Shown one piece after another: positions 16,121 through 24,850 of a stretch of 64,000 nucleotides of DNA. The notes beneath the pieces were generated by a model. The model was not told the DNA's origin, did not search any database, and saw only the letters and a program-made list of their open reading frames with translations. A program made the position numbers and the translations under genes. Location of the stretch: NCBI GenBank assembly GCA_034522075.1, contig JAXHLO010000006.1:62001-126000 (forward strand), in the 5' to 3' direction. This DNA is from UBA7803 sp034522075 (lineage in GTDB: Bacteria > Pseudomonadota > Gammaproteobacteria > Pseudomonadales > Azotimanducaceae). Within the stretch, counting starts at the first letter, position 1, and each line of letters starts with the position of its first letter.

Positions 16121-16211
16121 CAATACTACATCGCTACATCGACTGCGACATTTCACCGTACCGGGCGGCGCGGTATGCTCGCGCTGACCACACGCAACGG
16201 AGGGGATCCAC

Positions 16212-16616
16212 GTGGGCGCAGCGCTGAGCAAGCCGGCCATCGACCTGGGCATCGTCACCACCGATGGCCAGGCCGCGTTGAAGTTCTATCGAGACATCCT
16301 GGGCTTCCGCCACGAGGCCGACACACCCTTTCCCATGGGCGGCACCATGCACCGCCTTTGGTGCGGCGACAGTCTCATCAAGATCGTGGTGCCGGACGAA
16401 GCGCCGCCGCAACGGCCGGCCGGCGGCGGCATTGCCGGTGCCACCGGCTACCGCTACTGGACCATTTCGGTGACCAACCTCGCAGATCTGGTCGAGGATT
16501 GCCGGGCCGGCGGCTACCGGATCCGGGTGGAACCCAGGGAGATCCGCAGCGGCGTGACCATCGCCATCGTGGAAGACCCGGACGGCAACTGGGTGGAGTT
16601 TCTGCAGTCGAGTTGA
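16212..16616 (+). CDS. VOC (glyoxalase/dioxygenase fold) protein
   Basis: 134-residue single-module VOC protein with the paired beta-alpha-beta-beta-beta units. The first unit is LGIVTTDGQAALKFYRDILGF. The second ends in VEDPDGNWVEFLQ, where the Glu before the end is the usual metal ligand. GTG at 16212 is preceded by GGAGGGG at 16199-16205. Family members include glyoxalase I, extradiol dioxygenases and resistance proteins; nothing here picks one. Confidence 0.88.
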   Translation: MGAALSKPAIDLGIVTTDGQAALKFYRDILGFRHEADTPFPMGGTMHRLWCGDSLIKIVVPDEAPPQRPAGGGIAGATGYRYWTISVTNLADLVEDCRAGGYRIRVEPREIRSGVTIAIVEDPDGNWVEFLQSS

Positions 16617-16632
16617 GCGGCGGCGCGCGGCT

Positions 16633-17154
16633 TCAGGCGTTGACGCCCCCGGGGCGGCGATGGCACTGATAGAGCGAGCGTTCGGCGCCGTAGACCAGTT
16701 GCCCGGCGCTGAGCGCATGCACCCGCGACACCGCCGGTTCGGCAAACTCCGCTTCGATGGCGGCTAACTCGTCGGCGGAAAACGCCGCATGGTCGACGTG
16801 GGTATAGCGGTAGTCGTTGATGGCCTCGGTCAGCCAGGGATCGTCGAACTGCCACCGGCCCCGGTAGCTGAATTCCAGCAGCAGCGCGCCGGTGTCCCGA
16901 TCTTCCACCCGAGTGTGACCGTCCAGCGTGCCGCCGGCATGAAATGTACCCACAGAGCGCGCCACTATCTCGCTGTCCTCGGGATCCAGCACGTCGCAAT
17001 GCCAGGGCTCCACGGTGAGCAGCTCCTGCATGGGCGATCCGCCGGGGCCGTCTGTGCCGCCGCTGCCCAGCAGCAGATAGGCGGACAGGATCACCACACC
17101 CGAAACCGTGGCAATCAGGGATGCGCGGTCTCTGGTCAACCGATTCATCTGCAT
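16633..17154 (-). CDS. hypothetical protein with N-terminal membrane anchor
   Basis: 173 residues and no recognised family. Residues 13-30 form one membrane helix (ATVSGVVILSAYLLLGSG), followed by a glycine-rich linker and a soluble, probably periplasmic domain. That domain has two cysteines (EPWHCDV and LYQCHRR) about 100 residues apart and an acidic beta-like middle. It converges with the VOC gene (16-base gap) and is divergent from the pilin gene. Codon use is like its neighbours, so it is probably a real gene. Confidence 0.7.
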   Translation of the reverse strand: MQMNRLTRDRASLIATVSGVVILSAYLLLGSGGTDGPGGSPMQELLTVEPWHCDVLDPEDSEIVARSVGTFHAGGTLDGHTRVEDRDTGALLLEFSYRGRWQFDDPWLTEAINDYRYTHVDHAAFSADELAAIEAEFAEPAVSRVHALSAGQLVYGAERSLYQCHRRPGGVNA

Positions 17155-17214
17155 GATGGCCTACTCTGCCCGTGTGCGCGGCGAAAAAACGTGCTGGTCT
17201 TCAAGGAACGGAGC

Positions 17215-17898
17215 ATGGCGCAGGCGGCGCCGGCCCGTAACTCTATACTGCAGGGTATGAGCCGGGAAGCGCACAGTGAACCACGCCTGGGGCCGCAGCA
17301 CGGCGGCTTCACCCTCGTCGAGCTTGTGGTAGCGATCATCATCCTGGGCATACTGGCGGCTGTCGGTCTGGCACGTTTCTCTCACATCGACGACGAAGCC
17401 GTGAACGCCAAGGTGGAGCACCTGGCCGGCGCGCTGCAAAGCGCCGTCACCAGCTTCCACGGCAACTGGCGGGTGCAGGACAGCGGCAATATCAACGTCG
17501 TCGGCTGGGGCGATGAGACCCTGGACGCCAACAGCTTCGGCTTTCCCGCTTCCGGGCGCCGGGATAGCGGTGTGGTGGGCCGTGACCAGGATTGCGAAGA
17601 CATCTGGCGCGGGCTGCTGCAGAACGCGCCCAGCGTCATCGAGGCAGACCCGACCAAGGCCATCGGCACGAGCGTGAACCATATCGAGCCTAAGCTCGGC
17701 AGCGGCATCGCCTTCGTGGCCGGACAGGATGCCTCCATCCCCGATGCCACCGTCACCCTGCCGGCGACGCCGTATGCTGAAATCTGCCAGTTCATAGCGC
17801 TCGACCATCAGAGCGTGCAACCGGGCAGTCCGAAGCCCACGATCTTCTATGACAGCCATACCGGTGCGGTCTTCACGGACCTGAATCGGGTGTTCTGA
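17215..17898 (+). CDS. type IV pilin-like protein (prepilin N-terminus)
   Basis: Protein with a class III signal: a hydrophilic leader, then GGFTLVELVVAIIILGILAAVGL, with prepilin peptidase cleavage expected after the second Gly and the conserved Glu at mature position 5. The mature part is about 190 residues with cysteines (DCEDI and AEICQ) that may pair. This fits MSHA-type or type II/IV minor pseudopilins. ATG at 17215 follows AAGGAA; an alternative ATG at 17257 shortens the leader from 33 to 19 residues. It stands alone: no pilus assembly gene is nearby. The next gene starts eight bases downstream. Confidence 0.85.
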   Translation: MAQAAPARNSILQGMSREAHSEPRLGPQHGGFTLVELVVAIIILGILAAVGLARFSHIDDEAVNAKVEHLAGALQSAVTSFHGNWRVQDSGNINVVGWGDETLDANSFGFPASGRRDSGVVGRDQDCEDIWRGLLQNAPSVIEADPTKAIGTSVNHIEPKLGSGIAFVAGQDASIPDATVTLPATPYAEICQFIALDHQSVQPGSPKPTIFYDSHTGAVFTDLNRVF

Positions 17899-17905
17899 GG
17901 TCACC

Positions 17906-18718
17906 ATGAAGTTGTCCATCGTCGACGTGTTCGCCCAGACGCGCTATCAGGGCAATCAGCTCGCCGTGGTGGAGGATGCGGCCGGATTGGACGACACCAC
18001 CATGCAGGCCATCGCCCGGGAGATGAACTTCTCGGAGACCACGTTCGTCACCAGCCGTAACTCGGACGGAGCGGCCGTGCGCATCTTCACCCCCGGCGAG
18101 GAGTTGCCATTCGCCGGCCATCCCACCCTCGGTACGGCCTGGGTACTGTGCAGCGGCCAGGGCAGTATCGTTCTGCAACTGGCGGCCGGCGACGTGCCCG
18201 TGCGCTTCGCCGACGGCATCGGCTGGCTGACCCCGCCGCCGGCCACGGCCGGGGACGCGCTGGATGCGGCGGCGGCAGCAGCCCTGCTGGGACTGACGCC
18301 CGACGACCTCGACCCGGAATTGGATCCGCAGATCGTGCAGTGTGGGCCGACGTTCGCCATCATCGGCGTGGCCGGCCTGGACGCTCTGCGGCGGGTCCGC
18401 GTGGAGCGTGCGGCGCAACTGGACCTGGGCATTCCCGGCTTCCCCTTTGCCGTGTGCCGCGGCGGCTACTCAGCGGACGCCGACTACGCCGCCCGCATGA
18501 CCTTCTTCGACGGCACCGGCATGCGTGAAGACCCGGCCACCGGCTCGGCCAATGCAGCGTTTGCCAGCTATCTGCGGGATCGGGGCCGGCGCGGCGCGGC
18601 TATCGTCGAGCAGGGCTTCGAGATCGGGCGGCCGTCGCGCATCTATCTGGAGGCAGGCGACACCCTGGCCGTGGGCGGCCGGGTGCAGGCAGTGGCGGAA
18701 GGACGCCTGATCCGCTGA
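17906..18718 (+). CDS. PhzF-family isomerase/epimerase
   Basis: 270-residue two-domain diaminopimelate-epimerase-like fold. Recognised by the N-terminus (IVDVFAQTRYQGNQLAVV), the catalytic Glu in MNFSETTF, the loop FTPGEELPFAGHPTLGTAWVL, and the C-terminal GMREDPATGSANAAFASYL. The PhzF name comes from phenazine synthesis, but most family members, such as this lone gene, have unknown isomerase roles. GAGG precedes the ATG. It may be transcribed with the pilin gene, although no functional link is evident. Confidence 0.92.
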   Translation: MKLSIVDVFAQTRYQGNQLAVVEDAAGLDDTTMQAIAREMNFSETTFVTSRNSDGAAVRIFTPGEELPFAGHPTLGTAWVLCSGQGSIVLQLAAGDVPVRFADGIGWLTPPPATAGDALDAAAAAALLGLTPDDLDPELDPQIVQCGPTFAIIGVAGLDALRRVRVERAAQLDLGIPGFPFAVCRGGYSADADYAARMTFFDGTGMREDPATGSANAAFASYLRDRGRRGAAIVEQGFEIGRPSRIYLEAGDTLAVGGRVQAVAEGRLIR

Positions 18719-18742
18719 GCCGCGGGTAGGACCGGGAATAGG

Positions 18743-18819
18743 TGGCGCGCCCGGAGAGACTCGAACTCCCGACACCCAGGTTCGAAGCCTGGTGCTCTAT
18801 CCAACTGAGCTACGGGCGC
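18743..18819 (-). tRNA. tRNA-Arg (anticodon TCG)
   Basis: Complete cloverleaf on the minus strand. The acceptor arms GCGCCCG (18819-18813) and CGGGCGC pair. The D arm is GCTC/GAGC. The anticodon stem CCAGG/CCTGG has loop CTTCGAA, giving anticodon TCG. The T arm is GGGAG/CTCTC with loop TTCGAGT. The 3-prime CCA is encoded (TGG at 18743-18745 on the plus strand). Confidence 0.97.
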
Positions 18820-18882
18820 GTGGGTCGCGCATATTCACACCTCCCGCGGAGCCGGGCAACTATCTCTTTGCACCGCCCGGGT

Positions 18883-19527
18883 TCAACTCCGGAACAGCCG
18901 CTCCAGGTGGTCGAGATCGTTGATCACCCGCCAGCGGCCGCCGCCCTGCTCGACCCGCTGCTGCCAGGCCGCCAGGCGGTCCAGGTATTCCCGCGGATCC
19001 AGGTTGTCCGAGCGCAGCTTGGTGACGTTCAGCGCCACCACGTCCACGTCGGTGAAGGTCAGGGGGAAGTCGCGCACGTAGCCTTCGTCCAGGTCTTCCT
19101 TGAGATCGGAGAAGATGAAGATCGTGCGGCGCCCCGGCGCTTTCTCTTCCAGGAATTCCAGCGCCTGCAGCAGACCGCCGGATATGTCGGTGTAGGGCGA
19201 GGGGCGCACACTGCCGACGAACTCGTTGATCTCGGTCTGGAAGGTGCGCTTCTGGCCGTTGGCCGTGCTCGGCCGCTCGTCGAACGTGGCCTTGGCGACG
19301 ATGTCCTTCTCGCTGAAACTGGCCGTATCCACCCGGGCCACGGCAAAAGTATCTCCCGGCTGCAGACGCGCCAGCGTGAAATTGATGATCTGCTGGGCTT
19401 TATCGATCTCCTCGGTATAGGTACCCGAGGTGTCCAGCAGCATGTAGACCCCGGTGGCACGGCTTGCCGGTGGTTCACCACAAGCGCCGAGGCTCAGCGC
19501 GACAAACAGGATAACGAACGGTTTCAT
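18883..19527 (-). CDS. von Willebrand factor A domain lipoprotein
   Basis: 214 residues. Signal peptide with lipobox LGAC puts Cys at about residue 16. It is followed by one VWA domain: MIDAS-type DTSGT (about residue 33), a second acidic loop in TDISGGL, and IFSDLKEDLDEG. No transmembrane C-terminus is seen. ATG at 19527 follows GGAGG and overlaps the previous gene's stop codon by four bases (ATGA), so it is made together with the large membrane protein. VWA domains mediate metal-dependent protein contacts; the partner here is probably that membrane protein. Function unknown. Confidence 0.85.
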   Translation of the reverse strand: MKPFVILFVALSLGACGEPPASRATGVYMLLDTSGTYTEEIDKAQQIINFTLARLQPGDTFAVARVDTASFSEKDIVAKATFDERPSTANGQKRTFQTEINEFVGSVRPSPYTDISGGLLQALEFLEEKAPGRRTIFIFSDLKEDLDEGYVRDFPLTFTDVDVVALNVTKLRSDNLDPREYLDRLAAWQQRVEQGGGRWRVINDLDHLERLFRS

Positions 19528-20963
19528 AGGACAGCCTCCCGGGGTGAGCGCGTTGCCCGGCGCTGGCCGGCTTCGGCGAGCCGCGCGGCCGCCCACAGCG
19601 GGGCGAATATCACCACGTCATACAGATGCTGGAGGAGTACGCCGGTCTGCCGCACCGTCTGGCCGGCGATGCGCAGAACCAGATTGGCCAGCCGCAGTAC
19701 CAGAATCGCCACCATGCCCAGCACGTGACGCAGGGTCTGGACGAAGGTCTCCAGAGGTATGGCCACGAACACCAGGGCAAAGGGCAGAATGAAGCCCATA
19801 CCCATCTGTGCCGCGGTGGTGATCCACAGCGCCTCGGAGGTCATGGCGGCAGCGCCTTCACCGCGCAGCAGCGCGGCGGTGGCCAGCTCGTCCTGCAGCA
19901 GGATCTCGCGCATGTAAGCCAGGCCGGCTTCGACGCTCGCGAGTATGGTCAGGATGGTCAGGGTGAACACGCACATATAGACGCGGGTGCGGTCGGGCAG
20001 CGCGGCGATCACCGGAAACAGCCGGGTGATGCGCAGCGACTCCATGAGAAACAGCCCCATGGTGATCTCCACCAGAATGATCACCAGAGCGGCGATGTCG
20101 GCGGTCTGGAAGGCGCCGATATAACTCGTCCCGCCCACCATCTCGGCCATGGGCCGGGCGATGAGGGAGAAGTTGATGACGGCGCCGCCGATGGCCACCA
20201 GAATGACAAGCGTCGCCACGGCGAACTGAACCAGCGCCGAGGTCGACAGGTTCTGCACGGCACGGTCGGTGCCGGCAACGATGTCCCGGTATTCGTCCAT
20301 GTGGCGGTCGATGGAACGGGAGCGCTCGAGAATGGACGCCACCGCGCCATCCATGCGCTGCAGAGTGCTCTGGATGCTGCGCCAGCGCGGCATCATGCGC
20401 GACAGCAGGCGGTGCCGCTGACGGCTGGCTTCCCGGTAGGCGGTCAGCGAGCGCGCTTGCGCCCGCTCCAGGGATTCATGAATGGCCTCCAGCACGTCGC
20501 GCACGCTGGGATCGGATTTGTCCGCGGCATCGGCCACCGCCTTCACCGCCCGGCTCCAGCCCGGCACCTGCGGCGGCACCTCCGCCGTGCTCTGATGGTC
20601 GTCGTCGATGCGCTGGATGGTTTCGCTGAGCGTCCGCTGGGTCTCCGGATAACGGGCCAGATCACGCTCTACGGTGGCGTTGATGCGCTCGAACTCGCGG
20701 GTGACGATGCGTTCCTTGGCCTCGCGGCCGGCGGCCAGCAGCACCTCGCGGTTGCGCGTCTCCAGGTGCTGCTCGGCACGGCGCAGACCGAACGCCGCCA
20801 GGCGCAGAACATTGTGCAGCATGCGCGCCAGGGTGGTGATGCTCTGGTGGGCCTGGGCCCGGCCCAGATACATGACGGTCATGACGATTGCCGCCCAGAT
20901 GACGGCGGACAGCACGACGCTGTCGGTGAGCATGAACAGCTCGTTGGTGGAAAAATCCAGCAT
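19524..20963 (-). CDS. multi-pass membrane protein with large helical/coiled-coil domain
   Basis: 479 residues, no family name recognised. One N-terminal helix (about 13-33) is followed by a roughly 200-residue charged, helix-rich segment with heptad-like runs (REAKERIVTREFERINATVE and MDGAVASILERSRSIDRHMDEY). Five or six more helices follow between about 240 and 450. The form suggests a membrane scaffold or mechanosensor with a cytoplasmic coiled coil. The overlapping VWA lipoprotein gene suggests a two-protein complex. Upstream is a 228-base gap shared with the divergent reductase gene. Confidence 0.8.
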   Translation of the reverse strand: MLDFSTNELFMLTDSVVLSAVIWAAIVMTVMYLGRAQAHQSITTLARMLHNVLRLAAFGLRRAEQHLETRNREVLLAAGREAKERIVTREFERINATVERDLARYPETQRTLSETIQRIDDDHQSTAEVPPQVPGWSRAVKAVADAADKSDPSVRDVLEAIHESLERAQARSLTAYREASRQRHRLLSRMMPRWRSIQSTLQRMDGAVASILERSRSIDRHMDEYRDIVAGTDRAVQNLSTSALVQFAVATLVILVAIGGAVINFSLIARPMAEMVGGTSYIGAFQTADIAALVIILVEITMGLFLMESLRITRLFPVIAALPDRTRVYMCVFTLTILTILASVEAGLAYMREILLQDELATAALLRGEGAAAMTSEALWITTAAQMGMGFILPFALVFVAIPLETFVQTLRHVLGMVAILVLRLANLVLRIAGQTVRQTGVLLQHLYDVVIFAPLWAAARLAEAGQRRATRSPREAVL

Positions 20964-21191
20964 GATCCTCTCCCCCGTCCCTTGAGGCTCCTGATGAATT
21001 CCGCGCCAGTGTGTAGGAGAAGTCCGTCACGGACTGTGAAACAGCTTACAAAGCTGGATACTTTCTGGAGACAGAGGCATTCGTGAAGCCTTACTCGGCA
21101 CCCGGCATGGAACCGATGCCGGCGGTTTCGGTCCGCACAGACAAGCCGCCGCTATGCGCGGCCCGATAGTCAATGCAACCGGGAGTTCAGC
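20964..21191. promoter_or_regulatory. divergent intergenic region with short inverted repeat
   Basis: 228 bases between the divergent membrane-protein and reductase genes, so it should hold promoters for both. An inverted repeat CAGCTT-ACA-AAGCTG lies at 21042-21056. No convincing -35/-10 pairs were found on either strand. GGGAG precedes the reductase ATG by nine bases. Confidence 0.4.
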
Positions 21192-22163
21192 ATGGGGTTA
21201 CTGGTAGACGGTCAGTGGGTTGACAGGTGGTACGACACAGACTCCACCGGCGGGCGTTTTCAACGCCAGGAACAAGCCTTCCGCAACTGGATCACCCCCG
21301 ACGGCAGCCCGGGCCCGTCGGGTGAAGGCGACTTCAAGGCCGCCGCCGACCGCTATCACCTGTATGTCAGCTATGCCTGTCCTTGGGCGCATCGGGCCCT
21401 CATCATGCGCGCCTGCAAAGGCCTCGACGCGCACATCGGCGTGTCGGTGGTGCACTGGTATATGGGGGAGACGGGCTGGACCTTTCAGCCAGGACCCGGC
21501 GTCGTGGCCGACCCGCTGTTCGAAGCACAGCGTCTCTACGAAATCTATCTTCAGGCCGACCCGCAGTTCACCGGCCGGGTCACCGTACCGGTGCTCTGGG
21601 ACAAGCAGCGCGGCACCATCGTCAACAACGAATCCGCCGAAATCATTCTCATGCTGAACAGCGCCTTCGACGGCGTGGGCGCAAAGTCCGGAGACTACTA
21701 TCCCGAAGCACTGCGCGGCGAGATCGACGCCATCAACGAGCAGGTCTATCACAGTCTGAACAACGGCGTGTACAAATGCGGCTTCGCCACCACCCAGGCC
21801 GCCTACGAGGAGGCGGTCTATCCACTGTTCGACACCCTCGACTGGCTGGAAGAGCTACTCGGTACGCGCCGCTATCTGGCCGGCGACAGACTGACCATCG
21901 CCGACGTGCGCCTGTTCACCACCCTGGTGCGCTTCGATCCGGTGTACGTGGGCCACTTCAAGTGCAACATCCGCCGCCTGGTGGACTACCCGAACCTGTG
22001 GGCCTACACCCGCGAGCTGTTTCAGCATCCGGACATCCGCCCGACCGTGGACTTTCACCACATCCGCCACCACTACTACGAAAGCCATCCCAGCGTGAAT
22101 CCCAGCGGCGTGGTACCGGCGGGCCCGGTCATCGACTTCGACGCGCCTCACGGCCGCGGCTGA
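21192..22163 (+). CDS. yqjG: glutathionyl-hydroquinone reductase (xi-class GST, YqjG/EcM4-like)
   Basis: 323-residue xi-class glutathione transferase that removes glutathione from glutathionyl-hydroquinones using a catalytic cysteine. The active site reads YACPWAHRALIMRACKGL (Cys at about residue 60). The glutathione-binding VPVLWDKQRGTIVNNESAEI and the C-terminal helical domain motif RLTIADVRLFTTLVRFDPVY are complete. It probably protects against quinones; the oxidoreductases elsewhere here show no operon link. Single gene, convergent with the peptidase gene. Confidence 0.94.
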   Translation: MGLLVDGQWVDRWYDTDSTGGRFQRQEQAFRNWITPDGSPGPSGEGDFKAAADRYHLYVSYACPWAHRALIMRACKGLDAHIGVSVVHWYMGETGWTFQPGPGVVADPLFEAQRLYEIYLQADPQFTGRVTVPVLWDKQRGTIVNNESAEIILMLNSAFDGVGAKSGDYYPEALRGEIDAINEQVYHSLNNGVYKCGFATTQAAYEEAVYPLFDTLDWLEELLGTRRYLAGDRLTIADVRLFTTLVRFDPVYVGHFKCNIRRLVDYPNLWAYTRELFQHPDIRPTVDFHHIRHHYYESHPSVNPSGVVPAGPVIDFDAPHGRG

Positions 22164-22181
22164 CGGCGCGCCCGCAGCGGT

Positions 22182-24347
22182 CTAATCCAGACCCAGCTCG
22201 CTGATCAGCGCATCCGAGGTAGCATCGCGGCCGCGGAACTGCCGGTAGACCTCCGCCGCCGGCAGGCTGCCGCCCAGACCGAGCACGGTATCGCGAAACC
22301 GTTCCGCCACCCCCTGCAGGGCCGCGTCGTCGTCGAGACCGGCTTCGCGGAACGCCGCAAACGCATCCGCCGCCAGCACCTCGGCCCACTTGTAGGAGTA
22401 GTAGCCGGCTGCATAGCCGCCGGCAAACAGGTGGCCGAATGACGGCAACTGACTTTCATCGGGCAGGCGCGGCGTCAGCAGCGTGGCTTCGGCGATTTCC
22501 CGTTCCATGTCGAAGGGTGTCGACGCGTCAGCACCGTCCCCTGCGCCGTAGTGCTGGTGCAGCGCCAAGTCCACCCGAGACAGATTCAACTGCCGCAGGG
22601 TGGCATTGCCGGTCATGAAGTGACGGCTGGCGATGATGCGCTCAGCCGTTTCGTCATCGAGCGGCTCGCCGCTGTCGACATGGGCCGTGAGCCGCTGCAG
22701 GAAGGGCTTGTGGTCCATCCAGTATTCATTGAACTGGCTGGCCAGCTCCACGGCGTCCCACTCCACCAGGTTCATGCCGGAAGCCCCGCCCTCTGTCACC
22801 TGGGTGAACATGTGCTGAGTGGCGTGGCCGAACTCGTGAAACAGGGTGCGCACCTCGTCCAGCGACAGCAGGGCAGGCCTGCCGGGACCGGGCGGGCGCG
22901 CATTCATGACAAACAGCGCAACGGGAACCGAAGAACCACCGTCGGCACCGGCGAGCACGCGGGTCCGATCCACCACTGTGTTCATCCAGGCGCCGCCGCG
23001 CTTTTCGCCGGGCCGGGCGTAAGGATCCATATAGAAGCCGGCGACGACGGCGCCATCGCGCAGAACCTGGTAGAACTCCACCGCGTCATCCCAAACCGGC
23101 ACCGAACCGGTCTCCGCGCGGCGGATTTCCACGCCGTAGAGGGTGGCGACGAGATCGAACAGGCCGTCCATGACCCGCGGCAACTGAAAATATTCGCGCA
23201 GCCGTTCACTGTCGTAGTGATAGCGGTCTTCGCGCAGCTTCTCGGCGTAATAGGCCAGATCCCAGGGCTGCAGCCCGCCATCGAGGCCGCCGCGCTCGGC
23301 AACGAACTCATTCAGGGTTACCAGCTCCCGTTGCGCTACCGGGCGCGCCGCAGCTTCCAGCTCGTCGAGCAGCTCCAGCACAGCGCCAACCGAAGGCGCC
23401 ATCTTGGCATCGAGGCTGCGCTCGGCATAGGAGTCGAAACCCACCAGCGCCGACTGTTCCTGGCGCAGGCGCAGAATTTCCTCGACGATGGGGCGGTTGT
23501 CGAACCCCTCGGTGGTGCCGCGGGCACGGAAGGCTCGATAGAACGTCTCGCGCAGAGCGCGGTCGTCGGCGTGCTCCATGATCGTCAGGTAATTCACGCC
23601 GTTGACGGTGAAGTGCCAGGGCCCGGTATCCGCCGATGCATCCGCCATGCCGTCCTCCTGCGCCGTGCTGACGGCCAGGTCGAGCACGGCCGCCGGTATG
23701 CCGGTGAGACGTTCACGCTGATCGACGCGCACCCGCGCCGTCTTCTCTTCCTTGACCAGGTTGGTCTGAAAGCGGTTGCTCAGTTCCGACAGACGTTGCT
23801 GAATCTCCTGATGGCGCTGGCGGGCAGCGCCTTCGAGATGCACGCCGGAGCGCTCCATGCTGCGGATGGCTTCGCTGAGTATGCGCCCGCGGGCCGGTTG
23901 GCCAGCGTCGTCGTCGCTGATGCGCCTGCACAGCGCCACCATGCCCTGATACACGGGCACACTCTGGCTCATGCGGTTGGAAAGCTGCACGTAACGGGGC
24001 CGCGCGGCATCGTAGGCGCCCTGCAGCTCGTCGGAATATTTCACGCTGGTGAGGTGAACCACGGCACCAAAGACCCGGCCGAGCCGGTCCTGCAGGGCCT
24101 CGAGCGGCAGCATCAGCCCGTCCCAGGTGGGTTCGTGAACCGTCTCCAGGCGGTCGAAGTCGGCCTCGGCGGCATCGAGTAGTGCATGCAGGCCCGCTTC
24201 CACGGCGCCCGGCTGCAGGTTCTCCCACACCGGCAGATGGGTGATGGGGCCGAGCTGCGTCGTGGTTTCGATCTGTGCCAGCTTGTCGCCGGCGTCCGGT
24301 TGCGCGGTGGGCACGGGGCGGTCTCCAGTTTCAGTTGGGCGTTTCAC
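22182..24347 (-). CDS. prlC: oligopeptidase A (M3 metallopeptidase)
   Basis: Cytoplasmic zinc oligopeptidase that degrades signal peptides and other short peptides. The zinc site HEFGHATQ is at about residue 475, with the downstream Glu ligand in NLVEWDAVELASQFNEYWM. The C-terminal block FGHLFAGGYAAGYYSYKWAEVLAADAF is characteristic of M3 enzymes. GTG at 24347 is chosen because AGGAAA lies six bases upstream and a TATAAT element lies so close to the ATG at 24371 that a start there would have almost no leader. About 720 residues, slightly longer than E. coli PrlC at the N-terminus. Confidence 0.92.
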   Translation of the reverse strand: MKRPTETGDRPVPTAQPDAGDKLAQIETTTQLGPITHLPVWENLQPGAVEAGLHALLDAAEADFDRLETVHEPTWDGLMLPLEALQDRLGRVFGAVVHLTSVKYSDELQGAYDAARPRYVQLSNRMSQSVPVYQGMVALCRRISDDDAGQPARGRILSEAIRSMERSGVHLEGAARQRHQEIQQRLSELSNRFQTNLVKEEKTARVRVDQRERLTGIPAAVLDLAVSTAQEDGMADASADTGPWHFTVNGVNYLTIMEHADDRALRETFYRAFRARGTTEGFDNRPIVEEILRLRQEQSALVGFDSYAERSLDAKMAPSVGAVLELLDELEAAARPVAQRELVTLNEFVAERGGLDGGLQPWDLAYYAEKLREDRYHYDSERLREYFQLPRVMDGLFDLVATLYGVEIRRAETGSVPVWDDAVEFYQVLRDGAVVAGFYMDPYARPGEKRGGAWMNTVVDRTRVLAGADGGSSVPVALFVMNARPPGPGRPALLSLDEVRTLFHEFGHATQHMFTQVTEGGASGMNLVEWDAVELASQFNEYWMDHKPFLQRLTAHVDSGEPLDDETAERIIASRHFMTGNATLRQLNLSRVDLALHQHYGAGDGADASTPFDMEREIAEATLLTPRLPDESQLPSFGHLFAGGYAAGYYSYKWAEVLAADAFAAFREAGLDDDAALQGVAERFRDTVLGLGGSLPAAEVYRQFRGRDATSDALISELGLD

Positions 24348-24380
24348 GCGAGATTTCCTGCGACATTTCATGCGATAGGT

Positions 24381-24386
24381 ATTATA
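24381..24386 (-). promoter_or_regulatory. -10 promoter element for oligopeptidase A gene
   Basis: A perfect TATAAT on the minus strand, 34 bases upstream of the GTG start. No good -35 hexamer lies 16-18 bases further up, and an extended -10 TG is not correctly spaced, so promoter strength is uncertain. Confidence 0.55.
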
Positions 24387-24438
24387 CCCAATGCTCACCG
24401 GACCCCGTCGCTGTGTCGACGCTGCCAGCCTCATCCGG

Positions 24439-24489
24439 AAAAAAATGCCCGGCCACCTCGGGGAGGGGGAGTAGAGGTGCAGGCCGGGC
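24439..24489 (-). terminator. intrinsic terminator after dodecin gene
   Basis: On the minus strand, 27 bases past the dodecin stop, GCCCGGCC (24489-24482) pairs with GGCCGGGC (24454-24447). An inner pair ACCTC/GAGGT extends the stem. The stem is followed by a run of seven T residues (the A run at 24439-24445 on the plus strand). Stem plus T tract is a textbook Rho-independent terminator and separates dodecin from the peptidase gene. Confidence 0.88.
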
Positions 24490-24516
24490 GAGGAAAACGG
24501 CGACAGCTGCGCGCTG

Positions 24517-24717
24517 TCAGTTCACCTTGAAGGTGACGTTCATGTGCACGCGATAGCCTTCTACTTTTCCTTCGTTCACTAACACGATGTGGTCTTTCAC
24601 CCAGGCGCGCTGAATGTGATCTACAGATTCGCCCGCTTTCGTCACGCCTTCCTGGATCGCTTCTTCGAAGCCTTTGGGTGAATCCGCAGAAATTTCGATC
24701 GTCTTGGCAACAGACAT
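24517..24717 (-). CDS. dodecin flavin-binding protein
   Basis: 66-residue dodecin, which forms a hollow dodecamer that stores flavin (riboflavin, FMN or FAD) between paired tryptophans. The flavin-stacking Trp and partner residues are in VDHIQRAWVKDHIV, and the N-terminus AKTIEISADSPKGFEEAI is the usual first strand and helix. GGGAGG lies six bases before the ATG. Single-gene unit with a strong terminator behind it; a 133-base gap to the aconitase gene holds nothing else recognisable. Confidence 0.95.
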   Translation of the reverse strand: MSVAKTIEISADSPKGFEEAIQEGVTKAGESVDHIQRAWVKDHIVLVNEGKVEGYRVHMNVTFKVN

Positions 24718-24850
24718 GTTGGCCTCCCTATGTCAGCTTGGCACCCAGGTGAATTGCAAGATGCGGGCCAGCCCGGGAGCCGGCGGATCAGGCGGTGCAG
24801 CCGGCCACCCAGGACCGGGCGCGGACCAGGCATTGTAAGAGTTACACGGA

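Noticed and set aside
17906..18718. Phenazine biosynthesis locus suggested by PhzF
   Set aside because: Only a lone PhzF-family gene; no other phenazine genes nearby, and most PhzF proteins have other roles.
18743..18819. tRNA-Arg as an integration site of a mobile element
   Set aside because: No integrase, no repeated tRNA end and no change in composition on either side.
22551..24182. Long open frame opposite oligopeptidase A
   Set aside because: Antisense shadow in GC-rich sequence; the minus strand encodes a complete M3 peptidase with an intact active site.
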